NCBI GenBank assembly: GCA_043553855.1
Contig: CP121336.1
Location: forward strand, 186,001-250,000
Length of the DNA stretch: 64,000 nt
DNA from: JAUIAS01 sp030425395
Lineage (GTDB): Bacteria; Pseudomonadota; Alphaproteobacteria; Rhodobacterales; Rhodobacteraceae
Direction of reading: 5' to 3'
The notes beneath the pieces were generated by a model. That model searched no databases. It worked only from the letters and a program-made list of their open reading frames with translations, and was not told the origin of the DNA. Below are positions 25,465 through 33,933 of the stretch, in pieces; the stretch's first letter is position 1; the number at the start of each line of letters is the position of its first letter. Made by a program: the position numbers and the translations under genes.

Positions 25465-26298
25465 GTGACAGATGCCTCCCCCGTGGCCGCCACACCGGCC
25501 CCCGCCAAGAAACCAGCCCTGCCCGACGCGCAAAAGGTGACGTCTGTCCAACACTGGACAGATCGTTTGTTTTCCTTTCGCGTGACCCGCCCCGCTTCTC
25601 TGCGGTTTCGCTCCGGCGAATTCGTCATGATCGGTCTGCTGGGCGACAACGGAAAACCACTGTTGCGTGCATATTCGATTGCATCGCCGTCATGGGACGA
25701 CGAAATGGAGTTCTATTCGATCAAGGTTCAGGACGGGCCGCTGACCTCGCGCTTGCAACATATCGAACCGGGCGATGAAATCATTTTGCGTCCCAAGCCG
25801 GTGGGCACTCTGGTGCATGATGCCTTGTTGCCGGGCAAGCGCATCTGGTTCTTTGCCACGGGCACAGGCTTTGCGCCCTTTGCGTCGCTGTTGCGCGATC
25901 CCCAGACCTATGAGGATTACGACGAGGTCATCATCACCCACACCTGCCGCGAAGTAGGGGAGCTGGAATATGGCCGCCGCCTGATCGAGGACATCCGCAG
26001 TGATGAGATGATGGCCGAACTTCTGGGTGCCGAAAACATCGCCAAGCTGCGCTATTATCCGACCACCACGCGCGAAGATAGCCCCAAGATGGGCCGGATC
26101 ACGGATCTGATGCGGTCTGGCGAGGCATTCGCCGATCTTGGTGTTGCTCCGATTTCGCCTGAAACGGATCGCGCGATGATCTGCGGGAATCTTGCGTTCA
26201 ACCTTGAACTCAAGGAAATGCTTAAGGAATTCGGCCTTGAAGAGGGCGCAAATTCCAAACCGCGCCACTATGTCGTGGAAAAAGCATTCCTCGACTGA
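25465..26298 (+). CDS. fpr: Ferredoxin/flavodoxin-NADP reductase
   Basis: A 277-residue bacterial FPR. FAD-binding Arg-Ala-Tyr-Ser-Ile-Ala-Ser-Pro near 76, pyrophosphate loop Gly-Pro-Leu-Thr-Ser, NADP site Ala-Thr-Gly-Thr-Gly-Phe-Ala-Pro-Phe near 132, Cys in Thr-His-Thr-Cys-Arg and C-terminal Tyr-Val-Val-Glu-Lys-Ala-Phe. It exchanges electrons between NADPH and ferredoxin/flavodoxin and could feed the sulfite reductase upstream. The start is GTG 25465; there is no ATG before the conserved core, and the first ~20 residues are an Ala/Pro-rich extension. Confidence 0.94.
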   Translation: MTDASPVAATPAPAKKPALPDAQKVTSVQHWTDRLFSFRVTRPASLRFRSGEFVMIGLLGDNGKPLLRAYSIASPSWDDEMEFYSIKVQDGPLTSRLQHIEPGDEIILRPKPVGTLVHDALLPGKRIWFFATGTGFAPFASLLRDPQTYEDYDEVIITHTCREVGELEYGRRLIEDIRSDEMMAELLGAENIAKLRYYPTTTREDSPKMGRITDLMRSGEAFADLGVAPISPETDRAMICGNLAFNLELKEMLKEFGLEEGANSKPRHYVVEKAFLD

Positions 26299-26428
26299 TC
26301 CCCATTCGCAACGGTCCCCACCGACCGAGCACACCAACCACCATAGGGCCGTTTTGCGCCTTGAAGAAAAGTGGTGCCGGGTTTAGGTTACGGCACCGAA
26401 TTATGGTCACAATCGAAGGAAGACAGAC

Positions 26429-26980
26429 ATAGCCCGCAGACCTCATAACGCGCCGCCAACCCGTGATACCGGCCCGCGCGTCAACGACAAGATCCGTGCC
26501 TCCGAAATCCGTCTGATCGGTGCCGAAGGCGAGAATGTCGGCGTCGTGCACCCGGCCAAAGCCATGCAACTCGCCCAAGAGGCCGGTCTCGATCTGGTGG
26601 AAATCTCACCGAACGCCACCCCGCCCGTGTGCAAGATCATGGATTTCGGCAAGTTCAAGTATGAACAGCAGAAGCGCGAAAGCGAAGCCCGCAAAAAGCA
26701 AAAGATCATCGAGGTCAAAGAGGTCAAGTTCCGTCCAAACACGGATACCCACGACTACGAGGTCAAGATGCGCAACGTGGTCAAGTTCCTTGAAGGGGGC
26801 GACAAGGTCAAAGTGACCCTGCGGTTCCGGGGTCGGGAAATGGCGCACCAGAACCTTGGGCGTGACCTGCTTCAGCGGGTGGCCGAAGACGTCAAGGAAT
26901 TGGGTAAGATCGAAAATATGCCCAAGATGGAAGGTCGCCAGATGGTCATGATGATCGGGCCGCTTCCGCAAAAGGCCTGA
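26429..26980 (+). CDS. infC: Translation initiation factor IF-3, ATA start codon
   Basis: A 183-residue IF-3. Residues 1-20 are a basic Arg/Pro tail, the N-domain starts Arg-Val-Asn-Asp-Lys-Ile-Arg, the linker is Lys-rich (Tyr-Glu-Gln-Gln-Lys-Arg-Glu-Ser-Glu-Ala-Arg-Lys-Lys), and the C-domain has Lys-Val-Thr-Leu-Arg-Phe-Arg-Gly-Arg-Glu-Met. No ATG, GTG or TTG opens this frame before the conserved N-domain. The codon 8-9 nt after AGGAAG is ATA at 26429, giving the Ala-Arg-Arg-Pro-His-Asn N-terminus typical of the group. Non-standard infC starts are known to allow IF-3 to repress its own synthesis. A GTG at 26546 would lose about 39 conserved residues. Confidence 0.93.
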   Translation: MARRPHNAPPTRDTGPRVNDKIRASEIRLIGAEGENVGVVHPAKAMQLAQEAGLDLVEISPNATPPVCKIMDFGKFKYEQQKRESEARKKQKIIEVKEVKFRPNTDTHDYEVKMRNVVKFLEGGDKVKVTLRFRGREMAHQNLGRDLLQRVAEDVKELGKIENMPKMEGRQMVMMIGPLPQKA

Positions 26981-27000
26981 CAGCACCCCATCCACAGCAC

Positions 27001-27032
27001 AAAGGCGCCGCGTTCCGGCGCCTTTTTCTTTT
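27001..27032 (+). terminator. Rho-independent terminator of infC
   Basis: GGCGCCG (27004-27010) pairs with CGGCGCC (27016-27022) over a 5-nt loop, followed by TTTTTCTTTTT. It begins 21 nt past the stop. Confidence 0.9.
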
Positions 27033-27088
27033 TGCGCGACGTAAATTGATCATTCCAAGCGGGTGAAACTCCGCTACGCTCGGAGCCG

Positions 27089-28384
27089 ATGCCCCGCAAA
27101 GACACCATCGCCCCTCTGATCCAGGCAGCCGAGCGCGAAGCCCAACTGATCTCAGCCCTTGCGCGGTTGGGCCTCACGACGGTTGCGGTGCTGGTTTTTG
27201 TGTTGGCCGGGGGCGTGAACCTGCCGGTAGCCCCGGTTGTGTTGACCTATTTCGCCACATACGCACTGATCTCGCTCGCCTCGGCGATCTTTTCGCGGCC
27301 CCGGTTCTTTACGCCGTCCCTCAGCCTCCTGTTCACTGCCATCGACGGCGCCGCCCTGGCCCTGCTGATCGGTTTTGCGCTGCGGGCAACCGGCTCTGCG
27401 CTGTCTTTGCATGGCGCGGTTCCGGGCTTTGTGTTTTTCTTCTGCATCCTGATCCTGGCCACGATGCGCTATACGGTCGGCCCGGCGCTGATCGCCTTCG
27501 TAAGCTTCGCGCTCACGTGGTGGATATTTGCCGCCATCGCTACCCCGCAACCTGATCTTCCGTCCCCCGCATTATCAGCCGCGACATCGCAAACAGGCGC
27601 GCCCGACGCCGGCCCGATGTTCTTTTTCGGGCCGGTGCAGAACGCCGCAAGATGGGGCTTTCTGGGCATTGCGACGCTGCTTTCGGTCCTGGCTGTCCTG
27701 CGGCGCCGCAAGACCCTGGTCGCCGCGCTGAGCGCTGCACAGGCTTCAGCGAACCTGTCGCGCTATCTCCCCGACCGCATAGCCGATACTGTTGCCCGGC
27801 AGGGGATTGACGCCCTGAAATCGGGGCGCAAACAACACGCCGCCATCGTCTTTGTCGACATTCGCGGCTTTACCGGCTTGTCCGAACGGTTGCCACCCGA
27901 GGATCTCGGCCCGATGCTTGGCGAATTTCGCGCCCTCGCGGCGCAGGAGATCGAAGCCCACTCCGGCTATATCGAGAAATTCATAGGCGATTCGGTGATG
28001 GCCGTTTTCGGCGTGCCCACCGAAGACGCGCTATGCGATGCGCAGGCTCTCGGCTGCGCAACCGCCCTCGCGAACCGCCTGAACGCCAAGGGCGAACAAC
28101 CTGGCATCCGCGTCACAATCGGTGCCCATTGCGGACAGGTCTATGCCGGTGCCGTTGGCACAACAACGCGCATGGAATTCACCGTGCTGGGCGACGTGGT
28201 GAACATCGCCGCCCGCCTTCAGGAACGGGCCAAGTCCACTGCCTCCGGCCTGACGGTATCCAAGGATCTGCTATCGCGCGCGGGCATGACGGCGGATTGG
28301 CATCCGCTACCTGACGCCACCATACGCGGCCGACAGGGCCAGGTTCCGGTTTACGAATACCTGCCCCCGTCCTTCCCGCTCTGA
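27089..28384 (+). CDS. Membrane-bound class III adenylate/guanylate cyclase
   Basis: A 431-residue protein. About six hydrophobic segments fill residues 20-215 and resemble a MASE-like membrane sensor. The class III cyclase domain follows: Ile-Val-Phe-Val-Asp-Ile-Arg-Gly-Phe-Thr (first metal Asp near 258), Ile-Gly-Asp-Ser-Val-Met-Ala-Val-Phe-Gly (second Asp near 298) and Val-Leu-Gly-Asp-Val-Val-Asn-Ile-Ala-Ala-Arg-Leu (base- and transition-state residues near 371-379). It makes a cyclic nucleotide, most likely cAMP. It has its own transcription start region after the infC terminator. Confidence 0.9.
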   Translation: MPRKDTIAPLIQAAEREAQLISALARLGLTTVAVLVFVLAGGVNLPVAPVVLTYFATYALISLASAIFSRPRFFTPSLSLLFTAIDGAALALLIGFALRATGSALSLHGAVPGFVFFFCILILATMRYTVGPALIAFVSFALTWWIFAAIATPQPDLPSPALSAATSQTGAPDAGPMFFFGPVQNAARWGFLGIATLLSVLAVLRRRKTLVAALSAAQASANLSRYLPDRIADTVARQGIDALKSGRKQHAAIVFVDIRGFTGLSERLPPEDLGPMLGEFRALAAQEIEAHSGYIEKFIGDSVMAVFGVPTEDALCDAQALGCATALANRLNAKGEQPGIRVTIGAHCGQVYAGAVGTTTRMEFTVLGDVVNIAARLQERAKSTASGLTVSKDLLSRAGMTADWHPLPDATIRGRQGQVPVYEYLPPSFPL

Positions 28385-28400
28385 CGGTTTGTGCCGTGGT

Positions 28401-28424
28401 GCCCCCGGGGTTTGTGCCGGGGGC
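28401..28424. terminator. GC hairpin between cyclase and coxM
   Basis: GCCCCCGG (28401-28408) pairs with CCGGGGGC (28417-28424) around an 8-nt loop, between the two convergent stops. The T-tract is weak on both strands. Confidence 0.4.
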
Positions 28425-28431
28425 TTTGGTG

Positions 28432-29220
28432 TTATTGCGCGGCTTTGACGGCGCGTTTGGTGATGACTTTGACCAGATGCGCGCGGTAGTCGGGCGTGCC
28501 GTGCAGATCGCCGATCATCCCCTCCGCCGCGACATTCAGCCCGTCGATGGCCTCGGGCGCAAAGGTCTCGCTCAGCGCCGCTTCGGCGTCGCTCCAGCGG
28601 AACACGCCCTCCTCCGACGCGCCGGTCACCGCGACCCGCACGCCGTCGGCAAAGCGCGCCACAAACACACCGGTCAGCGCAAACCGCGAAGCAGGCTGCA
28701 CGAATTTCTCGTAATGCGCGGCCTGCGGCACCGGGAACCGCACCTCGGTGATGATCTCGCCTTCCTCCAGCGCCGTGGTGAACATGCCCTGGAAATAGTC
28801 ATCGGCCGCGATCTCGCGCGCGTTGGTCACGATCACCGCGCCAGACCCCAGCGCCGCCGCCGGATAACAGGCCGCGGGATCATTATTGGCCAGCGACCCG
28901 CCGATGGTGCCGCGGTTGCGCACCGCCGGATCACCGATCTGCCCCGCCAGCGCCGCCAGCGCCGGATAGGACCCGGCCCCGGCCGCCACCGCCGCATGCG
29001 GTGTCGCCCCGCCGATGATCACCTCACCGCCATCGCCCACACACACGCCGCGCATCTCGGCGATACCGGTCAGGCTGACCAGCTTGCCCGGCGCATTCAA
29101 CCGCTGCTTCAGCGTCGGGATCAGCGTCTGACCCCCTCCCAGCGCCTGCGCATCCTCTCCCGACAACGCCGCAACCGCTTCCGCAATGCTGCCCGGCTTC
29201 TCAAACTCGAAGTCATACAT
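28432..29220 (-). CDS. coxM: FAD subunit of CO-dehydrogenase-type molybdenum hydroxylase
   Basis: A 262-residue CoxM-like flavoprotein. FAD pyrophosphate loops Ala-Leu-Gly-Gly-Gly-Gln-Thr-Leu-Ile-Pro (near 31) and Arg-Asn-Arg-Gly-Thr-Ile-Gly-Gly-Ser-Leu-Ala (near 102) are present. It passes electrons from the CoxS clusters to an acceptor. ATG 29220 with AGGAGGAC upstream is chosen; the upstream open frame has no such site. It is the last gene of coxS-coxL-coxM on this strand. Confidence 0.92.
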   Translation of the reverse strand: MYDFEFEKPGSIAEAVAALSGEDAQALGGGQTLIPTLKQRLNAPGKLVSLTGIAEMRGVCVGDGGEVIIGGATPHAAVAAGAGSYPALAALAGQIGDPAVRNRGTIGGSLANNDPAACYPAAALGSGAVIVTNAREIAADDYFQGMFTTALEEGEIITEVRFPVPQAAHYEKFVQPASRFALTGVFVARFADGVRVAVTGASEEGVFRWSDAEAALSETFAPEAIDGLNVAAEGMIGDLHGTPDYRAHLVKVITKRAVKAAQ

Positions 29221-29257
29221 TCTCTTGTCCTCCTGCAAGCCCCAAGGGCATCGCACC

Positions 29258-29307
29258 CTTTCTCTTGCTCAAAATATCCCGGGGGGTGCGGGGGGCTGGC
29301 CCCCCGC
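29258..29307 (-). repeat. Dispersed repeat with GC hairpin between coxL and coxM
   Basis: A ~50-nt unit: a core ending AAAATATCCC, then a 9-bp stem GCGGGGGGC (29288-29296) / GCCCCCCGC (29299-29307). It is nearly identical to 31769-31819 in the gap before coxL. Confidence 0.85.
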
Positions 29308-29328
29308 TCCGTTCATCACACGTTCCCG

Positions 29329-31695
29329 TCACCCCTGCATCGCCGACCAGACCCGCGACGGGCTGACCGGCATATCGATATGGCTGACATGCGTCATCCC
29401 ACCCGAATGCAGCGCGTCGATCACCGCGTTCACCACCGACGGCGGCGATCCGATCGCACCGGCCTCGCCACAGCCCTTCACACCCAGCGGGTTATGCGTG
29501 CACGGCGTCGCACAGCTGTGATCCACCGTGTAGAACGGCACATCATCCGCCCGGGGCATCGCGTAATCCATGTAGGAGGCCGACAGAAGCTGCCCGTCCG
29601 CGTCATAGACCGCCTGCTCAAGCAGCGCCTGACCCACACCCTGGGCAATCCCGCCATGCACCTGGCCCGACACGATCATCGGGTTGATGATATTGCCAAA
29701 ATCATCCGCCGCCGAGAACCGTTCGATCGTGACCTTGCCGGTCTCGGGGTCCACCTCGACCTCGCAGCAATAGGCCCCTGACGGGTAGGTAAAGTTCGCC
29801 GGATCATAGAACGCCGTCTCTTCAAGACCTGGTTCGATATCCTCAAGCGGGTAGTTGTGCGGCACGTAGGCCGCCAGCGTCACGTCGCCCCAGGCAACCG
29901 ACTTGTCCGTCCCCGCAACCGAGAACTGGCCGTCCTTGAGCTCGATATCCGCCTCTGCCGCCTCCAGCAGATGCGCCGCGATCTTCTTGGCCTTGTTGAC
30001 GATCTTCTCGGTCGCGCGCACCATCGCCGACCCGCAGACCGCGATCGACCGCGATCCGTAGGTGCCCATCCCGAACGGGATCTTCGAGCTGTCGCCATGC
30101 ACGATGTCGATCATGCTCTCGTCGATGCCCAGCATCTCGGCCACCACCTGCGGGAACGATGTCTCGTGGCCCTGCCCGTGGCTGTGGGCCCCCACCATCA
30201 CCGATATCGACCCGGTCGCGTTCACCCGCACCGTGGCCGCATCATAAAGACCCGCACGCGCACCCAGCTGACCCACCAGGTTCGACGGCGCGATGCCGCA
30301 CGCCTCGATATAGCAGTTCACGCCCAGCCCGCGCAGCATGCCACGCGCCTCGCTCTCGGCCCGCCGCGCCGCAAAACCGGACAGGTCCGCGATCTCTTCC
30401 AGCTTGTCCATCGTCGCCACGTAATCGCCGGTGTCATATTCCACCGCGACCGGCGTCGCATAGGGAAACTCCGAGATGAAGTTCTGCCGCCGCAGCGCGA
30501 TCGGATCAACGCCCAGCTCGCGCGCCGCCTTGTCGATCACCCGCTCAAGCTGATAGGTCGCCTCCGGCCGCCCCGCTCCGCGATAGGCATCCACCGGCAC
30601 CGTGTTGGTAAACACCGCCTTGACGTTCACATAGATCAGCGGCGTGCGGTAATTGCCCGCCATCAACGTCCCGTGCAGCCACGTCGGCACCGACGGCGCA
30701 AAGGTCGACAGATACGCCCCCATGTTGGCATAGGTCTCGGTGCGCACCGCGGTAAAGTTGTTGTCCGCGTCCAGCGCCAACTCGATCTTGGTGACGTGAT
30801 CACGCCCATGCGCATCAGAAATGAACGCCTCGGACCGCGACGCCGTCCACTTCACCGGACGGTTGAGCGCACGCGCCGCAAAGGTGCAGAACGCCTCCTC
30901 GGCATAGTGAAAGATCTTGGTGCCGAACCCGCCACCCACATCCGGGGCCACGACCCGCAGCTTGTGCTCGGGGATGCCCAGAACAAACGCCCCCATCAAC
31001 AGACGGATCACATGCGGGTTCTGCGACGTCGTGTAAAGCGTCGATTCATCCGTCGCACGACTGTAATCGCCCACCGCAACCCGCGGCTCCATCGGGTTGG
31101 CCACCAGCCGGTTGTTCACAAGCTCAAGCGTCGTCACATGCGCAGCATCGGCAATCGCCTTGTCCACCGCCTCCCGGTTCTCTTCGACAAAGCCCCAGTC
31201 ATAGCACAGGTTCGACGACAGATCGTCATGCACCTTCACCGACCCCTCGGCCAGCGCCGCCTTCATGTCCACAACCGCCGGCAATTCCTCGATATCCACA
31301 CCGATCGCCTCGGCCGCATCGCGCGCCTGCTCCGCCGTCTCCGCGATCACCGCCGCGATCGGATCGCCAACATGGCGCACCTTGCCCTGCGCCAGAACCG
31401 GATGCGCCGGCTCCTGCATCGGCGCGCCGTGGCGGTCCGTTATCTGCCACCCGCACGGCAAACCGCCCACGCCCTCGAAATCCGCACCGGTGAAAATCCG
31501 GACAACCCCCGGCATCGCCGCCGCCGCCGCCGTATCCAGCGACGTGATCCGCCCATGCGCCACATCCGAGCGCAGAAAATGCACATAGGCCTGGCCATGT
31601 ATGTTGATGTCGTCCGTATAGTTCCCCGCTCCCGTCAGAAACCGTACGTCCTCGCGCCGCTTGCTGCTGGCGCCTATGCCCGAATCCTTCGGCAT
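29329..31695 (-). CDS. coxL: Form II CO-dehydrogenase-like molybdopterin subunit
   Basis: A 788-residue xanthine-oxidase-family molybdenum subunit. The active-site loop reads Ala-Tyr-Arg-Gly-Ala-Gly-Arg, the form II signature; form I CoxL, with proven CO oxidation, has Ala-Tyr-Arg-Cys-Ser-Phe-Arg. Other family motifs are Gly-Gly-Gly-Phe-Gly-Thr-Lys and the C-terminal Gly-Val-Lys-Gly-Cys-Gly-Glu-Ala-Gly-Ala-Ile with the catalytic Glu. The true substrate of form II enzymes is uncertain. ATG 31695 is preceded by GGGAGGAAG. The neighbours coxS and coxM complete the enzyme. Confidence 0.92.
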   Translation of the reverse strand: MPKDSGIGASSKRREDVRFLTGAGNYTDDINIHGQAYVHFLRSDVAHGRITSLDTAAAAAMPGVVRIFTGADFEGVGGLPCGWQITDRHGAPMQEPAHPVLAQGKVRHVGDPIAAVIAETAEQARDAAEAIGVDIEELPAVVDMKAALAEGSVKVHDDLSSNLCYDWGFVEENREAVDKAIADAAHVTTLELVNNRLVANPMEPRVAVGDYSRATDESTLYTTSQNPHVIRLLMGAFVLGIPEHKLRVVAPDVGGGFGTKIFHYAEEAFCTFAARALNRPVKWTASRSEAFISDAHGRDHVTKIELALDADNNFTAVRTETYANMGAYLSTFAPSVPTWLHGTLMAGNYRTPLIYVNVKAVFTNTVPVDAYRGAGRPEATYQLERVIDKAARELGVDPIALRRQNFISEFPYATPVAVEYDTGDYVATMDKLEEIADLSGFAARRAESEARGMLRGLGVNCYIEACGIAPSNLVGQLGARAGLYDAATVRVNATGSISVMVGAHSHGQGHETSFPQVVAEMLGIDESMIDIVHGDSSKIPFGMGTYGSRSIAVCGSAMVRATEKIVNKAKKIAAHLLEAAEADIELKDGQFSVAGTDKSVAWGDVTLAAYVPHNYPLEDIEPGLEETAFYDPANFTYPSGAYCCEVEVDPETGKVTIERFSAADDFGNIINPMIVSGQVHGGIAQGVGQALLEQAVYDADGQLLSASYMDYAMPRADDVPFYTVDHSCATPCTHNPLGVKGCGEAGAIGSPPSVVNAVIDALHSGGMTHVSHIDMPVSPSRVWSAMQG

Positions 31696-31768
31696 GATCT
31701 TCCTCCCTGAAACTCCCGCGGGGTCCACCCCGCTCGTGATCTCTCAAGGGGCACACAAACGCCCCCCC

Positions 31769-31819
31769 TTTTTCTCTTGCTCAAAATATCCCGGGGGGTG
31801 CGGGGGGCTGGCCCCCCGC
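31769..31819 (-). repeat. Dispersed repeat with GC hairpin between coxS and coxL
   Basis: Near-identical to 29258-29307; stem GCGGGGGGC (31800-31808) with GCCCCCCGC (31811-31819). It lies inside the operon between coxS and coxL. Confidence 0.85.
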
Positions 31820-31867
31820 CGCGCGCCACAGGATCTCCTCCGATCCCATGCGCCACGCCGGGCACAC

Positions 31868-32350
31868 CTACTCAGCCGCGATCGCCCCAACGTCCTGACC
31901 GGACGCCGCCATGATCGCCTTGACGATGTTGTGGTACCCCGTGCACCGGCACAGGTTGCCCTCAAGATAATGACGCACCTCGGCTTCCGTCGGCTTGGGG
32001 TTCTCCTTCAAAAGCGCCGCCGCGGACATCACCATGCCCGGCGTGCAGAATCCGCACTGCAAACCGTGATGATCCTGAAACGCCTGCTGGATCGCGTTCA
32101 ACGTCCCATCCTCAGACGCCTGGCCCTCGATCGTCGAAATCGAACACCCGTCCGCCTCCGCCGCAAGCATCGTGCACGACTTCACCGCAACACCGTCAAC
32201 ATGCACAACACACGCGCCGCATTGCGACGTGTCACACCCAACATGCGTCCCGGTCAAACGAAGCGTGTCACGCAAAAAACCAGACAACAACGTCCGGCCC
32301 TCAACATCCCCTCCAACTCGACGCCCGTTTACCTCAACCTCTATCCGCAT
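31868..32350 (-). CDS. coxS: [2Fe-2S] subunit of CO-dehydrogenase-type hydroxylase
   Basis: A 160-residue CoxS. The plant-type [2Fe-2S] cluster binds at Gly-Cys-Asp-Thr-Ser-Gln-Cys-Gly-Ala-Cys (near 39-48) and Cys 60; the second cluster at Cys-Gly-Phe-Cys-Thr-Pro-Gly (near 99) and Cys-Arg-Cys-Thr-Gly-Tyr (near 134). It relays electrons from the Mo site to FAD. It begins the coxSLM operon, whose upstream neighbours are the molybdenum cofactor handling genes. Confidence 0.95.
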   Translation of the reverse strand: MRIEVEVNGRRVGGDVEGRTLLSGFLRDTLRLTGTHVGCDTSQCGACVVHVDGVAVKSCTMLAAEADGCSISTIEGQASEDGTLNAIQQAFQDHHGLQCGFCTPGMVMSAAALLKENPKPTEAEVRHYLEGNLCRCTGYHNIVKAIMAASGQDVGAIAAE

Positions 32351-32390
32351 CTATCTTTTCCTCCCTGGTCTTCATGTTCGTTGAACATAA

Positions 32391-32702
32391 CTAAAGCACG
32401 CGCGATGCGTCTTGAGAAGCACCCTTGTCCCCGTCGGTGCGAAAACGCTGATCCCACGTCCTTGTGCACAAAGTCGCTTCCCCTATCTCCGTGGCCAATT
32501 CGGTGTAGACGACGGCCAATCCCACAAGACCTGCGCGCCCGCCCTTGCCGATACCGGCCGCGTCACCGACATCGCCTATGGCCCCGCCTACGTTGATCAT
32601 GACATCCACCGCACGCTGAATCGTCTTCCGTTTTTGGCCCAGGCTCTTGAGCTTTTCCATTTCCCGGCGCAGGTCCGTGGCACCAGCGTCTGCCTCATGC
32701 AC
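32391..32702 (-). CDS. Unrecognised, possibly decayed open frame upstream of coxS
   Basis: From GTG 32702 this frame encodes 103 residues: a Lys/Arg-rich, coil-like segment (about 10-35) and a Gly/Val/Ala stretch (about 36-70). Its codon use resembles real genes here. The same frame is open further upstream (to about 32966) apart from one TAA at 32769-32771, so this may be a broken gene covering about 32391-32960. I recognise no family and no Shine-Dalgarno. The 566-nt gap 32351-32916 holds nothing better supported. Confidence 0.3.
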   Translation of the reverse strand: MHEADAGATDLRREMEKLKSLGQKRKTIQRAVDVMINVGGAIGDVGDAAGIGKGGRAGLVGLAVVYTELATEIGEATLCTRTWDQRFRTDGDKGASQDASRVL

Positions 32703-32916
32703 GTGTTTGACCTGTGCATGGGTCTTTTCGGGAAGCGAGTTCAGCGATCTTCGCGCGTTATCCAGCGTTTAGACATGAAAGGCGAGGTTCATACGATTCT
32801 TGCCCATCGCCTCTGCGATCTGATCGCGCAACACGTCAACAAAGCCGGGCACAACTTCAGTGCAATATAGAGATCGGACAAGCACTTGTCTTGTCCCAGC
32901 AAACTCCTGAAACCGT

Positions 32917-33933
32917 TCAGGTTCGCGGGCGGGGACGCGTGGGAATTTCCTTGAGCAAGCCGCCAACGCCCATTGCCGCGATATCGGTGGCCGATACCGG
33001 GATGCCGCACACGACGCGCTCCAGCACCCAATCGGCCCCGTTCAGCGCAGGGCTGCGTGCGCAGCCCGGAAGGCCGATCACCGGACGGTCACTCAGCGCC
33101 CCGAGAAACAGCAGGTTGCCGGGGTCTACGGGCATACCGAAACGGGTTACGGTTCCGCCTGCCATGCGCAGCCCCTGCGGTGCCGTATCATGCGGGTCGG
33201 ACGTTGCCGACGCCGTCAGGATCAGCAAGACCTCGCCCGGTGCGTCGCGCAAGGTTTCGGCAATCGCCTGCGCGTCATGGGGCACCACCACGCGCGGAGA
33301 CAGCATCAGCCCCAATCGTTCCAAGCGGCCCGCCATTGCGCGGCGTCCCTTGTCGGGCGGGGTCGCCCCTCGGACCGAGGTTTCGATCAACGTGGCAGAT
33401 GCGAACACAGGCGCGCGCAGGCGAAATGCGCCCGCCGCGCCTTGGGCGGCGCTGAGCAGGGCCGCCTCGGGCACCGCGTAGGAAATGATCTTGATCGTGG
33501 CCACCATCGTGCCCGCCACCACCCGCGTCTTGTCGCCCAGTGTGGCAACCGTGATCATCGGATCAACCGCGTTGAACGCAGCGATTCGTGCGGCGTCCAC
33601 CTCAACCACACCCGCACCATCGGCGATCAGGTTGACCCGTCCCGCACCCACACCCGACAATCGCAACCCAAGCTGATCCGGGTTCGGAGCAAGCGCCCGA
33701 GCCAGAAACAATGCCGCGGCATTTTCTTCGACGTCGCCGGGCTCCAGCCGCGCTACGGTCACATGCTTGTGGTCATTGGCTTCAAGGTCCAGAACATGCT
33801 GATGGCTCAGCACCGTGCCTTTGGCGATCTTGTAGGTCAGGCTGCGGTAGCCATCCGCAGGATCGGCGGCCTGTTCGGAATGCGCCAGAATAGCGCCTTG
33901 CGCGTCACGCACCGGCACCGGTCCAAATTTCAT
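32917..33933 (-). CDS. Molybdopterin-binding (MoCF-domain) protein of the hydroxylase cluster
   Basis: A 338-residue protein related to MoeA/MogA-type molybdopterin-binding proteins. The N-terminal half resembles a MoeA-like region (Gly-Pro-Val-Pro-Val-Arg-Asp-Ala and Ala-Lys-Gly-Thr-Val-Leu); the C-terminal half has Val-Leu-Leu-Ile-Leu-Thr-Ala-Ser-Ala and Gly-Leu-Pro-Gly-Cys-Ala-Arg-Ser-Pro. Such genes accompany xdhC/coxI and are thought to prepare the cofactor for xanthine-oxidase-family enzymes. It overlaps the xdhC stop by 4 nt, so the two act together, most likely on CoxL. Confidence 0.8.
   Translation of the reverse strand: MKFGPVPVRDAQGAILAHSEQAADPADGYRSLTYKIAKGTVLSHQHVLDLEANDHKHVTVARLEPGDVEENAAALFLARALAPNPDQLGLRLSGVGAGRVNLIADGAGVVEVDAARIAAFNAVDPMITVATLGDKTRVVAGTMVATIKIISYAVPEAALLSAAQGAAGAFRLRAPVFASATLIETSVRGATPPDKGRRAMAGRLERLGLMLSPRVVVPHDAQAIAETLRDAPGEVLLILTASATSDPHDTAPQGLRMAGGTVTRFGMPVDPGNLLFLGALSDRPVIGLPGCARSPALNGADWVLERVVCGIPVSATDIAAMGVGGLLKEIPTRPRPRT

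Noticed and set aside
29857..31710. A 617-codon Arg/His-rich open frame opposite coxL
   Set aside because: Antisense shadow of a GC-rich gene; composition is not protein-like.
32412..32870. A plus-strand frame of 152 codons upstream of coxS
   Set aside because: No ribosome site or recognisable motif, and the opposite-strand frame has better composition; neither is firm.
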